This document shows, one piece after another, positions 1 through 9,600 of a stretch of DNA of 64,000 bases (its first letter is position 1; each line of letters begins with the position of its first letter). Under the pieces are notes generated by a model. The model saw only the letters and a list, made by a program, of their open reading frames with translations. It searched no databases and had not been told where the DNA came from. This stretch comes from Paracoccus beibuensis (GTDB taxonomy: Bacteria > Pseudomonadota > Alphaproteobacteria > Rhodobacterales > Rhodobacteraceae): assembly GCF_026162625.1 (NCBI RefSeq), contig NZ_JAOTBD010000008.1, positions 1-64,000 of the forward strand. Reading direction: 5' to 3'. Made by a program: the position numbers and the translations under genes.

Positions 1-258
1 GCGCGTTGCTCCTCGGCCACGCGCTCGGCGGCCTCAGCGGCGCGTTGCTCCTCGGCCGCGCGCTCGGCGGCCTCGGCGGCGCGTTGCTCCTCCGCCTCGC
101 GCTCGGCGGCCTCGGCGGCCTCGGCGGCGCGCTGCTCCTCGGCCGCACGTTCGGCAGCCTCAGCGGCGCGTCGTTCCTCCGCGGCGCGTTCGGCGGCTTC
201 GGCGGCTTCGGCGGCACGGCGCTCCTCGGCCGCGCGTTCGGCGGCCTCGGCGGCGGCC
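1..258 (-). repeat. Tandem repeat array in tolA helical domain
   Basis: Units of 39 bp (13 residues, AAEAAERAAEEQR-like), some expanded to 48 bp by an extra EAA, occur six or more times. The array is in frame and fits TolA domain II. Strong repetition makes it prone to slippage and length variation. Confidence 0.85.
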
Positions 259-941
259 TGACGCTCTGCCTCGGCCCGAGTCGCGGCCTCGGCTGCGGCC
301 TGGCGGGCCGCGGCAGCTTCGGCCTGCCGGCGGTTGTAGTTGGCGACCAGATCCTCGGGGCGATCCTGGGGCCGCGGCGACTGGTCCAGCGCCAGCGCCG
401 AGCGCGGCGCCACCGGATCGGCCGCGGCGTCGGGTTGCGGGGCGGCGGGCTGCGACGGCTGCGCTTCGGCCGAGGGCGCCGCGGGCGGGGCCGCTGGCGT
501 CGGCAGGGGCACCGCGGTGTCATCCTGGGGCGGCACCGGTTCGGGCAGGTCGGTGGCGACATCGACGGGCGCAGGGGCAAGCGCGGCAAGATCTTCCAAG
601 TCCGGCGCGGCCTCGGCAGCGTCGGGGGCCGCCAGTTCGCCGGCATCGGCGGATTGCGGCGGTGTTGCGTCGGCGGGTCGCGCGGCGCCATCCTCGGCGC
701 TGGCGGACGGATCGGGCAGGCTGGCCACGGCCGTCGCATCGGCGCCCACGGGACCTGCTCCGCGGGATGCGGCGGCCAGCGCCTCGAACTCGGCGCCGCT
801 GATGGTCGACACCTCGGTCGTGCGCACCGGCGGGCTGGGCTGCGGCCGGAACAGCGCGCCGCCCAGCACCGCCCAGAGGATCAGCGACCCGTGCGTCACC
901 CCCGAGATCCAGTAACCGATGCGGCCCTCGCGCTCGTCCAT
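1..941 (-). CDS. tolA: TolA, cell-envelope Tol-Pal protein (partial, C-terminus beyond window)
   Basis: TolA is the periplasm-spanning link between the inner-membrane TolQR motor and TolB/Pal at the outer membrane. The start ATG (939-941) lies two bases after the tolR stop. The N-terminus is a short cytoplasmic stretch followed by one membrane anchor (about residues 12-29). Then comes a Pro/Ala/Asp-rich linker, and from about residue 215 a long helical domain of AAEAAERAAEEQR-type units that runs off the window. About 313 residues are visible and the globular C-terminal domain III is missing. The call rests on position after tolQR, the single anchor and the Ala/Glu/Arg helix; a TonB-like protein is the alternative. 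Confidence 0.88.
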   Translation of the reverse strand, partial: MDEREGRIGYWISGVTHGSLILWAVLGGALFRPQPSPPVRTTEVSTISGAEFEALAAASRGAGPVGADATAVASLPDPSASAEDGAARPADATPPQSADAGELAAPDAAEAAPDLEDLAALAPAPVDVATDLPEPVPPQDDTAVPLPTPAAPPAAPSAEAQPSQPAAPQPDAAADPVAPRSALALDQSPRPQDRPEDLVANYNRRQAEAAAARQAAAEAATRAEAERQAAAEAAERAAEERRAAEAAEAAERAAEERRAAEAAERAAEEQRAAEAAEAAEREAEEQRAAEAAERAAEEQRAAEAAERVAEEQR

Positions 942-943
942 GA

Positions 944-1393
944 TCAGCCGTCCATCCGGGGCCCGCCGGTCTCGGTGACCAGCACGATGTCGGTAATGCC
1001 CGCGGCGTTCAGCGCGCCCATTATCTGCACCACGCGGGAATAGGGGATCGCGCCGTCGGCCCGCAGGAAGACCCTGCCCGACTGGCGGTCGGCCAGCGCC
1101 GCGCGCAGCGTCGTCACGACCTGGTCGTCGGCCACCGGCTGGTCCATGATCTGCATGCTGCCGTCGGCGGGGATCGAGATCACCAGCGGCTCTTCCTGTT
1201 CCGTGGGCACGGCATTGGCGGCAGTTTCGGGCAGGTTCAGCGGCACGCCAGCCGTCATCAGCGGCGCGGCCACCATGAAGATGATCAGCAGCACCAGCAT
1301 CACGTCCACGAAGGGCGTGACGTTGATCTCGGACATGGGCAGGTTGCGCCGCCTGCCCTTGGCCCTGACCCGCTTGACGACCGAGGATGCCAT
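944..1393 (-). CDS. tolR: TolR, Tol-Pal motor protein (ExbD family)
   Basis: This 149-residue protein has one transmembrane segment (about residues 26-45) preceded by the family motif VTPFVDVMLVLLIIF. The Asp in it is the proton-path residue of ExbD/TolR proteins. A periplasmic domain follows. The ATG lies three bases after the tolQ stop and tolA follows two bases after the tolR stop, so the three are one operon. It works with TolQ as the proton-driven motor that energises TolA. Confidence 0.95.
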   Translation of the reverse strand: MASSVVKRVRAKGRRRNLPMSEINVTPFVDVMLVLLIIFMVAAPLMTAGVPLNLPETAANAVPTEQEEPLVISIPADGSMQIMDQPVADDQVVTTLRAALADRQSGRVFLRADGAIPYSRVVQIMGALNAAGITDIVLVTETGGPRMDG

Positions 1394-1396
1394 GGC

Positions 1397-2089
1397 TCAG
1401 CCCTCATCCATCTGGCGCGACAGCAGGGTCGAGAACTCGTCCGAGAACGCCTCCCACCCGCCGGTGATGCGTTCGGCGTCGCCCGACAGCTTGTTGTAGA
1501 AGACAACGGCCGGAATTGCCGCGACAAGGCCGAGCGCGGTGGCCAGAAGCGCCTCGGCGATGCCGGGGGCGACGACCGCAAGGCTGGTGTCCTGCGTGAG
1601 GGCGATGCCTTCGAAGGCAGTCTTGATGCCCCAGACCGTGCCGAAAAGGCCGATGAAGGGCGCGGTCGATCCGACGGTGGCCAGGAAGGACAGGCCGCGG
1701 AACAGGCGGCCCTCCTCGCGCTGGATAGCCACATTCATCGCGCGGTCGATGCGGGCGATGCCGCCGGGGATCAGCCGCCCGTCGTCGCGGTGGCTGCGCC
1801 GCCATTCCGTCATGCCGGCGGTGAAGATCCGCTCGGATGCGCCCTTGGGACGATCCCCCAGCCGGTCATAGAGATCGTCCAGCGGTTCGCCCGACCAGAA
1901 GGCGCGGTCGAAGCGGCTGGCTTCGGTCCGGGCGCGGGCGAAGACAAGGAACTTCTGGACGATGATCGCCCAGGACCAGAACGAGGCCACGATCAGCAGG
2001 ACCATCACGATCTGCACCGTCAGGGACGATCGCCAGAACAATGCGACGGCCGAAAAGTCGATGGCCTCGGCGGCCTGAATGGGTTCCAT
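1397..2089 (-). CDS. tolQ: TolQ, Tol-Pal motor protein (MotA/ExbB family)
   Basis: About 230 residues with three predicted membrane segments (about 22-45, 132-152 and 168-190). The second carries the MotA/TolQ/ExbB signature around PFIGLFGTVWGI. An in-frame GTG lies at 2095. The ATG at 2089 is preferred because GAGG sits eight bases before it but only two before the GTG. It forms the proton channel with TolR. First gene of the tolQRA run here; about 115 bases separate it from the upstream sulfotransferase-like gene. Confidence 0.95.
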   Translation of the reverse strand: MEPIQAAEAIDFSAVALFWRSSLTVQIVMVLLIVASFWSWAIIVQKFLVFARARTEASRFDRAFWSGEPLDDLYDRLGDRPKGASERIFTAGMTEWRRSHRDDGRLIPGGIARIDRAMNVAIQREEGRLFRGLSFLATVGSTAPFIGLFGTVWGIKTAFEGIALTQDTSLAVVAPGIAEALLATALGLVAAIPAVVFYNKLSGDAERITGGWEAFSDEFSTLLSRQMDEG

Positions 2090-2204
2090 TGTCACTGCCT
2101 CATCTTCATGGCCCGTGGCTGCTGGACACAGCCCGGCGTTCAGCGCCCTTTATCGTGTTCCTAGCAAGGGTTTCATCCCCAAAGGCAACACAATGGCGTC
2201 AGTT

Positions 2205-2933
2205 TTACACGATCCGCAGCCGATGTGCCGCAATTGCCCGATAGGACGGGCGCAGCGCCGCCGCCAGCGCCGCAAGATCACCCTGCAGGTCCGGCAACGG
2301 CCCCTCGGGGCCGCCGAAACCGGTCGAGCGGTTGACGGCGTCGTACCACACGCGGCCCCAGACCCCGTCCTCGGGGTGGGGGCCGGGCGTCCAGGACAGC
2401 ATCGCAGGGGTCCAGTCGATCTCGATGGCGGTGCAAAGCGCCCTCAACGCCGCCTCGGGGTCGCGGCGGATGGCGGCGCTGTCGATCACGACGGGCGCGG
2501 GGCCGCGTTCGGCCATCTGCCGCCACATCTGCCATTGCCGGTCAAAGCCCAACTCTGCCGGGTCGGGCAGACCGCGCTTGGCCGCAAAAGATGCCGCAAC
2601 CCGTTCGGGTTCACGAATCAGGAAGATGTTGGTGACGTCGGCGGTCCAGTCCAGGCCCATGCCCGGCAGCATGTGCTGGACCATGTGCTTCTGGTATTGC
2701 AGCCGGCGACCGACGGGACGGCTGGTCAGGTCCGGCAGCACGTCGCGCCACTCGGCAGGCTGGCTGGCGATCACCTCGTCGCGCATCGGATGCGGCAGGC
2801 CGGTCCGCAGCAGGTAGTGGGCATAGAACGGCTCGTCCACGCAGGCGCAGTCGCCGCGGGCGCAGAAGCTGCGCATCATCGCGGTGGACAGGTTTCGCGG
2901 CCCCGACCACATCGCGATGCGCCTTTCAGTCAT
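2205..2933 (-). CDS. Sulfotransferase-like P-loop protein
   Basis: This 242-residue protein starts with MTERRIAMWSGPRNLSTAMM, the modified P-loop of the sulfotransferase-like family (Sulfotransfer_5 type), where GPRNLST replaces a canonical Walker A and would bind a PAPS-like phosphate. Its middle part (NIFLIREP) matches the 3'-phosphate-binding region of sulfotransferases. The start overlaps the ybgC stop by eight bases, so the two are co-translated. Substrate unknown. No link to Tol function is evident beyond co-transcription. Confidence 0.75.
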   Translation of the reverse strand: MTERRIAMWSGPRNLSTAMMRSFCARGDCACVDEPFYAHYLLRTGLPHPMRDEVIASQPAEWRDVLPDLTSRPVGRRLQYQKHMVQHMLPGMGLDWTADVTNIFLIREPERVAASFAAKRGLPDPAELGFDRQWQMWRQMAERGPAPVVIDSAAIRRDPEAALRALCTAIEIDWTPAMLSWTPGPHPEDGVWGRVWYDAVNRSTGFGGPEGPLPDLQGDLAALAAALRPSYRAIAAHRLRIV

Positions 2934-3318
2934 CTATGGCCGTCCTCAACATCGCTGGCAGCCGCACCGGCCGCCCCTGCCCGTCCAGACATGCGACCGT
3001 CACGCGTGCGGTGAACAGCAGCTGGTCGCCACGCCGCACCTCTTGAACGACGACGATCCGCGCGGGGCTGGCCTGCGCCAGTGCGGTCTGGAGAGTCAGC
3101 AGGTCGTCGAACCGGGCAGGCCGAAGATAGTCGGCCTCGACCCGGCGGACGGCGAAGACATGGCCGGTTTCGCGCTGCATCCGCAGCTGGTCGATCCCAA
3201 GCGCACGCAGCCATTCCGACCGCCCGCGCTCGATGAATTTCAGATAGTTGGCGTAATAGACGATACCGGCAAGGTCGGTATCCTCGTAATAGACGCGAAG
3301 GGTCATCTCGTGGCTCAT
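2926..3318 (-). CDS. ybgC: YbgC, Tol-Pal-associated acyl-CoA thioesterase
   Basis: A 130-residue hotdog-fold protein. The N-terminal RVYYEDTDLAGIVYYANYL is the 4-hydroxybenzoyl-CoA thioesterase/YbgC signature, and its Asp (DTDLAG) is the catalytic residue of the family. YbgC hydrolyses acyl-CoAs and is commonly the first gene of tol operons. It lies 35 bases after the ruvB stop, which links the ruv and tol groups. Confidence 0.94.
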   Translation of the reverse strand: MSHEMTLRVYYEDTDLAGIVYYANYLKFIERGRSEWLRALGIDQLRMQRETGHVFAVRRVEADYLRPARFDDLLTLQTALAQASPARIVVVQEVRRGDQLLFTARVTVACLDGQGRPVRLPAMLRTAIDD

Positions 3319-3353
3319 GCGCGCACGCTAGGGCGGTTTTGCGCGTTGTGCAA

Positions 3354-4385
3354 TCAGCCGTCGAAAAGCGTCCCCTGGCCCCGCGGCACCGGCATGTCCA
3401 AACCCAGGTGCCGCCAGGCGCGCGCCGCCAGCTGGCGCCCGCGCGGGGTCCGCGCGATCAGGCCCTGCTGCAGCAGGTAGGGCTCGATCACCTCCTCGAT
3501 GGCATCGCGGCTTTCGGAGAGCGCGGCCGAGAGCGTCTCGACGCCCACCGGGCCGCCGCCATAGTGCTGCGCCATCAGCGTCAGGTAACGCCGGTCGGCC
3601 CCGTCAAGGCCGATATCGTCGACGCCAAGCCGGGTCAGCGCGATGTCCGCGATCTCTCGTGTCAGGCGCCCGTTGCCTTCGACCAAGGCGAAATCGACCA
3701 CCCGGCGCAGCAGCCGACCGGCAATTCGAGGCGTCCCCCGCGCCCGACGCGCAATTTCCAGCGTCCCCTCCGGGTCGGCGCCGATGCCCATCAGCCGGGC
3801 ACCGCGCTGCACGATCAGATCCAGTTCCGCGATCTCGTAGAACTGCAGCCGGGTCGGAATGCCGAATCGGTCGCGCAACGGCGTGGTCAGCAGGCCAAGC
3901 CGCGTTGTCGCCCCGACCAGCGTGAACGGCTGCAGCTCGATTCTGACGGTCCGTGCGGCCGGACCTTCGCCGATGACCAGGTCCAGCTCGAAATCTTCCA
4001 TCGCCGGATAAAGGACCTCCTCCACCGCCGGGTTCATCCGGTGGATCTCGTCGATGAAGAGAACGTCGCGAGCCTCTAGATTTGTCAGGATTGCCGCCAG
4101 ATCGCCCGCCCGCGCAATGACGGGACCCGAGGTCATGCGGAAGTTCACGCCCAGCTCGCGCGCCATGATCTGCGCCAGCGTGGTCTTGCCGAGGCCGGGC
4201 GGCCCGAAAAACAGCGTGTGATCCATCGCCTTGCCGCGCATCTTGGCGCTTTCGATGAACACCTTGAGGTTCGCCCGCGCCTCGGCCTGACCCACGAACT
4301 CGGAAAGGTTCTGCGGACGCAGCGCGCGATCCTCGGCGTCGCTCTCCAGCGCCTCAGGGCGCAGGACTGGATCGGGCTGGCTCAT
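3354..4385 (-). CDS. ruvB: RuvB, Holliday junction branch-migration ATPase
   Basis: About 343 residues with Walker [10 protein letters not shown] and Walker B (LFIDEIH), sensor 1 around GATTRLG, and the C-terminal winged helix ([20 protein letters not shown]). The ATG at 4383-4385 overlaps the htpX stop as ATGA; an upstream in-frame TTG (4397) is less likely. With RuvA it drives branch migration of Holliday junctions. Normal length and all expected motifs. Confidence 0.97.
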   Translation of the reverse strand: MSQPDPVLRPEALESDAEDRALRPQNLSEFVGQAEARANLKVFIESAKMRGKAMDHTLFFGPPGLGKTTLAQIMARELGVNFRMTSGPVIARAGDLAAILTNLEARDVLFIDEIHRMNPAVEEVLYPAMEDFELDLVIGEGPAARTVRIELQPFTLVGATTRLGLLTTPLRDRFGIPTRLQFYEIAELDLIVQRGARLMGIGADPEGTLEIARRARGTPRIAGRLLRRVVDFALVEGNGRLTREIADIALTRLGVDDIGLDGADRRYLTLMAQHYGGGPVGVETLSAALSESRDAIEEVIEPYLLQQGLIARTPRGRQLAARAWRHLGLDMPVPRGQGTLFDG

Positions 4386-5305
4386 CCCCGGCCCCAAGGC
4401 ATGCGGGGGCCGGTTCGGGGGATGCGGCTCGGGCTCAGGCCCGCCGGGGCGGCGGTCGGGGCCGGATGTGCGCTGCCGTCCATGGCCATGAGGCGGGCGA
4501 TCCTCTCCTCGGTCGGGGGGTGGGTCGAAAACAGCTTGTCGGCCCGCAGCGCGTGCAGCGGATTGATGATGAACATTGACGCCGCCGCCGGGTTGCGCTC
4601 GGCCGGAACGTTCACCGTCCGCCCCGCCGCCACGGCAATTCGCTGCAGCGCCGATGCCAGCGCCCGCGGCTGCCCGCAGATGACGGCTCCGGTCGCGTCG
4701 GCCTCGTACTCGCGGGCGCGAGAGATCGCCATCTGCACCATCATCGCAGCCAGCGGCGCGAAGATCATGGCAAGAATGCCGCCGAAGGCCCCCCCGCGCC
4801 CTTCTCGGCCGCCCATGAACAGCATCATGTTCCCCATCATGGCGATCGCGCCAGCCATGGTGGCGGTCACCGTCATCGTCAGCGTGTCGCGATGCTTGAC
4901 ATGCGCCAGCTCGTGGGCAATGACCCCCGCGATCTCGTCACGGCTCAGCGTGTCCACCAGACCCTGCGTGACCGCAACGGCGGCATTGTCGGGGTTCCGG
5001 CCGGTGGCAAAGGCGTTGGGCTGCCGCGTAGGCAGCAGGTAGAGCTTCGGCATCGGCAGATCGGCCCGCCGCGCCAGCTCGGCGGTCAGGTCGAAGAGGC
5101 CGTCCCCATGATCCGGCGAAAGCTCGACCGCGCCCTGCTGGCGAAGGACCATCTTGTCGCTGTTCCAGTAGCTGAAGAAGTTCATGCCCCCGGCGATCAG
5201 CAGCGCGATCAGCGCGCCGCCCTGCCCGCCCAGCATCCAGCCGAGCGCCATGACCAGCGCGGTCAGCGCGGCCATCAGCATGAAGACCTTGACGTTTCCA
5301 GCCAT
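4382..5305 (-). CDS. htpX: HtpX, membrane zinc metalloprotease
   Basis: This 307-residue M48B protease has two N-terminal membrane segments (about residues 5-22 and 30-46), the zinc site HELAHVKH (about 129) and the third ligand in [10 protein letters not shown]. HtpX degrades misfolded inner-membrane proteins. It is inserted between ruvA (14 bases upstream) and ruvB (ATGA overlap), so it is co-transcribed with the Holliday junction genes. The C-terminal 25 residues are Pro/Ala-rich and probably disordered. Confidence 0.95.
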   Translation of the reverse strand: MAGNVKVFMLMAALTALVMALGWMLGGQGGALIALLIAGGMNFFSYWNSDKMVLRQQGAVELSPDHGDGLFDLTAELARRADLPMPKLYLLPTRQPNAFATGRNPDNAAVAVTQGLVDTLSRDEIAGVIAHELAHVKHRDTLTMTVTATMAGAIAMMGNMMLFMGGREGRGGAFGGILAMIFAPLAAMMVQMAISRAREYEADATGAVICGQPRALASALQRIAVAAGRTVNVPAERNPAAASMFIINPLHALRADKLFSTHPPTEERIARLMAMDGSAHPAPTAAPAGLSPSRIPRTGPRMPWGRG

Positions 5306-5319
5306 GATGCGACCTCTTG

Positions 5320-6039
5320 TCAGTCCTTGGGCGCCAGCAACCGCAGCGCCGCGCGGATCAACGCGGGCATGGCGGCACCGGGTTCCCGCGCCTGCGCCTC
5401 GGCCACGGCACTGGCCGCCTCTGAGGGAGCATAGCCGAGGTTGGTCAGCGCCGACAGGGCATCCGCCATTGCCTGACCCGCCAAGCCACCGCCAGCGGCA
5501 GGGCGCGCCTCGTCGCCGGGGATCGACCCCGGCGCCGAGGCGGCGGACGGGCCGAGCTCGATGCCCGGCTCGTCCGCACCACCGCCCGCGGCAACGTCCC
5601 CAGCATCGACCGTCAGCGCGCCGCCCAGGGCCATCACCGACGGCGCCTTGTCCTTCAACTCCAGCACGATCCGCTGCGCCAGCTTGGGTCCGACGCCGTT
5701 CGCCTTCCGGACCGAGGACCAGTCGCCCAACGCGATAGCCCGACCCAGACCCTCCGGCCCAAGCGTCCCAAGGATCGCCAGCGACACCTTGGCGCCGACC
5801 CCCTGGACCGAAGTCAGCAGCCGATGCCATTCCTTTTCCAGCATGGTCGGGAAACCGAACAGCTGCAGCAGGTCCTCGCGCACCAGTAACTCTGTATAAA
5901 GCGCGGCTGCCTGCCCGACCGGCGGCAGGCCCGCCGCCGTCCGTTCGCTGACATGCACGATATAGCCCACACCGCGCACGTCGATCAGCACCTGATCGCG
6001 CGCCCGATGGATGATCACGCCTGCGATCCGCCCGATCAT
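5320..6039 (-). CDS. ruvA: RuvA, Holliday junction DNA-binding subunit
   Basis: This 239-residue protein has the OB-fold start MIGRIAGVI and helix-hairpin-helix motifs ([11 protein letters not shown] and [15 protein letters not shown]). The C-terminal domain III ([16 protein letters not shown]) contacts RuvB. It is longer than the usual 200 or so residues because of a Gly/Ala/Asp-rich linker of about 55 residues between domains II and III. The start overlaps the ruvC stop by four bases. Confidence 0.96.
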   Translation of the reverse strand: MIGRIAGVIIHRARDQVLIDVRGVGYIVHVSERTAAGLPPVGQAAALYTELLVREDLLQLFGFPTMLEKEWHRLLTSVQGVGAKVSLAILGTLGPEGLGRAIALGDWSSVRKANGVGPKLAQRIVLELKDKAPSVMALGGALTVDAGDVAAGGGADEPGIELGPSAASAPGSIPGDEARPAAGGGLAGQAMADALSALTNLGYAPSEAASAVAEAQAREPGAAMPALIRAALRLLAPKD

Positions 6040-6533
6040 GCCGACCTCGCCACGCGGAGGGTGCGGCCTTGCAGATGCCGGGCATGGCAGATCGCAATCG
6101 CCAGAGCGTCGGCCGCATCAGGGCTGTCGAACCGGACGCCGGGCAGTTGAACGCGAACCATGTGCTGCACCTGCTCCTTGCCGGCATGCCCCACACCGAC
6201 GACCGTCTTCTTGACCGCGTTCGGGGCATATTCGCCGATGGCGATCCCAGCCTCGGCCGGGGCCAGAAGCGCGACGCCACGCGCCTGGCCCAGCTTCAGC
6301 GTCCCGGTGGCGTCCTTGTTCACGAAGGTCTGCTCGACGGCGGCTTCGTCGGGCGCATGCGCTGAGATGACGGCGCAGAGACCCCGGAAAAGCACGGACA
6401 GCCGTGCACCAAGATCCTGCGCGCCGTCCGAATGGATCGTGCCGTTGGCGACGTGGCGGAGCCGCGGTCCCTCGACTTCGATCACCCCCCAGCCCATGTT
6501 CCGCAAACCGGGATCTATGCCCAAGACCTTCAT
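6036..6533 (-). CDS. ruvC: RuvC, Holliday junction resolvase
   Basis: 165 residues starting [16 protein letters not shown]. The first catalytic Asp is in GIDPG, the Glu in [10 protein letters not shown], and the C-terminal acidic pair in [10 protein letters not shown]. The start at 6533 is chosen over an in-frame start at 6551 because GAGGG lies five bases upstream and the protein then begins at the conserved strand. It cleaves Holliday junctions processed by RuvAB. First gene of the ruv-tol transcript in this orientation. Confidence 0.96.
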   Translation of the reverse strand: MKVLGIDPGLRNMGWGVIEVEGPRLRHVANGTIHSDGAQDLGARLSVLFRGLCAVISAHAPDEAAVEQTFVNKDATGTLKLGQARGVALLAPAEAGIAIGEYAPNAVKKTVVGVGHAGKEQVQHMVRVQLPGVRFDSPDAADALAIAICHARHLQGRTLRVARSA

Positions 6534-6624
6534 GCTGCCCTCTTTTTCCAAGGGTTAGCACGAAGCGCGAACATTTGCCTAGGGGGCAAAGCCCTGGCGT
6601 CTCGCGCCAGGCCATGCAGTGCCG

Positions 6625-9600
6625 CTATTCCTCGACCACATCTAGAACCCCCGGAATGGCGCGCAGGGCCTGTCGGGCGGGTGTGGTCAGGGGGGCGTCA
6701 TTGGCGACCTCGATCTCGATCACCTCGTCACCCTCGCGGATCCGCAACCGGATGGGCCCGCGGGCGCGGGAGGGCGCGACGACCTCGGTTCGGATGCGGG
6801 TCAGCACCTCGACCAGGCGCGGGATCGTGTCGGCACCCTGCATCTCGACGGCAAGGCAGCCGGCGCCGGCATCGGCCACGAAATCCTCGAGCGCGGCCAC
6901 CGAGTTCGCCAGCATCTTCACCTGGTCACCCGAGGGTTCGACCTTGACCTGCAGCACGACGTTCGCCCCCGGCTCCAGCTTGTCGCGCGACGCGTTCAGC
7001 AGATCGGAGAACACCGTGACCTCGTAGAGACCGGTGGGATCGGACAGGGCGACAAAGGCATATTGCGTGCCTTTGGCCGACTTCCGCTCCATCCGGGCGG
7101 CGACGGTTCCGGCGATCTGCGCCACAAGCGGCCCGTTCAGGGCGTCCTGGCTGATCTCGGCCAGGGTCTGGACCTTCTTGCGCTTCAGCGCCGGCTGATA
7201 ATCGTCCAGCGGGTGGCCCGACAGGTAGAAGCCAATGGCCTTGTGTTCCTCGCCCAGTTTCTCGGTGGGCAGCCAGATGCCGGTCAGCGGCGGACGCGGC
7301 GGCGGGAGGTCCTCGCCCCCGCCAAACAGCGACGTCTGCGCCGATGCAGCCTGTTCCTGCACCGCCGCCGACCAGGCGCAGAGCGCATCCAGCGCCTTCA
7401 TCACCCGCGCCCGGTTGTCGTCCAGCCCATCGAAGGCCCCGGCACGGGCCAGCATCTCCAGCGGGCGCTTGCCAACGCGCTTCATGTCGACGCGACGGGC
7501 GAAGTCGTGGATGTCGCGGAAGGGTGTGTCGCCCCGCGCCTGATGGATCAGGCCCATCGCGTCAAGGCCCACGCCCTTCAGCGCACCCAGCGCGTAATAG
7601 ATGCGCCCCGGACCGACCGTGAAGGTCGGGGCCGAGCGGTTGACGCAGGGCGGCACGATCTCGATCCCCATGCGGTCGCACTCGCGCTTGTAGATCGCCA
7701 GCTTGTCGGTCAGGTGGATATCGCAGTTCATCACCGCAGCCATGAATTCGACCGGGTGGTTGGCCTTCAGCCAGGCGGTCTGATAGCTGACCACCGCATA
7801 GGCCGCCGCATGCGACTTGTTGAAGCCGTAGTTGGCGAACTTCTCCAGCAGGTCGAAGACTTCGCCCGCCTTCTTTTCAGACACGCCGTTGGCGACGCTG
7901 CCCTTGATAAACTTGGGGCGTTCCTTGGCCATCTCGGCGGCGATCTTCTTGCCCATGGCGCGGCGAAGCAGGTCGGCGCCGCCCAGCGAATAGCCTGCCA
8001 TGACCTGGGCGATCTGCATCACCTGTTCCTGATAGACGATGATGCCCTGGGTTTCCGCCAGGATGTGGTCGATCGACGGATGGATCGATTCCAGTTCGCG
8101 CAGGCCGTTCTTGACCTCGCAATAGGTCGGGATGTTCTCCATCGGGCCGGGGCGATAAAGCGCCACCAGAGCCACGATATCCTCGATGCAGGTGGGCTTC
8201 ATGCGCCGCAGCGCGTCCATCATCCCCGAGCTTTCAACTTGGAACACCGCCACCGTCCGGGCGCTGGCGAACAGGTCATAGCTGGCCTTGTCGTGCAGCG
8301 GGATCAGGTTGATCTGGTTTTCCGTTCCCGGCGCAGGGTCGTAAAGCGGCCGCCCCTCGGCGCAGACATGCAAAGGACGGCCCGCGCCGTTGATCAGGTC
8401 CACCGCATTCTGGATCACCGTCAGCGTCTTCAGGCCCAGGAAGTCGAACTTCACCAGCCCGGCCTGTTCGACCCATTTCATGTTGAACTGCGTCGCCGGC
8501 ATGTCGGACGCAGGGTCGCGATAGAGCGGCACCAGACGGTCCAGCGGCCGGTCGCCGATGACCACCCCGGCGGCGTGGGTCGAGGCGTTGCGGTAAAGCC
8601 CCTCCAGCTGTTCGGCGTAGTCCAGAAGACGCTTCACCACCTCTTCGCGCGCCGCCTCGCGCAAGCGGGGTTCGTCGGCGCGGGCCTTGGTGATGCTGAC
8701 GGGCTTGACCCCTTCCACCGGAATCATCTTGGACAGGCGGTCGACCTGTCCGAAGGGCAGCTGCAGCACCCGGCCCACGTCGCGGACGGCGGCCTTGGAC
8801 AAAAGCGCACCGAAGGTGATGATCTGCCCGACCTTGTCGGCACCGTACTTGCCCTGCACGTAACGGATCACCTCCTCGCGGCGGTCCATGCAGAAGTCGA
8901 TGTCGAAGTCCGGCATCGAAACCCGTTCCGGGTTCAGGAAGCGTTCGAAGAGCAGCGAATAGGCCAGCGGATCAAGGTCGGTGATGGTCAGCGCATAGGC
9001 CACCAGCGACCCCGCGCCCGATCCCCGGCCCGGCCCGACAGGGATGCCCTGCGCCTTGGCCCATCCGATGAAGTCCGCGACGATCAGGAAATAGCCGGGA
9101 AAGCCCATCTGCTCGATGATGTTCAGCTCGAAATCCAGGCGGGCGTGGTATTCCTCGACGCTGACGGCGTGCGGGATGACCTTCAGCCGCGCCTCAAGCC
9201 CCTCGCGGGCCTGGCGGCGCAGTTCGGCCACCTCGTCATCGGCGAAGCGCGGCAGGATCGGGGCGTGCTTCTTGACGGCAAATGCGCAGCGGCGGGCGAT
9301 CTCGACGGTGTTCTCGATCGCCTCGGGCAGGTCCGCGAACAGGACCGCCATTTCTTCGGGCGACTTGAAATAGTGCTGCGGCGTCAGGCGGCGGCGGGGC
9401 TGCGACTGGTCGACATAGGCCTTTTCCGCAATGCAGATCAGCGCGTCATGCGCCTCGTACATCGTCGTCTTGGGGAAATAGACGTCGTTCGTGGCGACCA
9501 GCGGCAGGTCGCGGCCATAGGCCAGCTCGATCAGCCCGGCCTCGGATGCCGCCTCGGCGGCCATCAACTGGCCGTTTTCGCCTGGATGGCGCTGCAGCTC

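Noticed and set aside
1..262. Regularly spaced repeats that could suggest a CRISPR array
   Set aside because: The repeats are in frame, have no spacers of unique sequence and encode the TolA helix.
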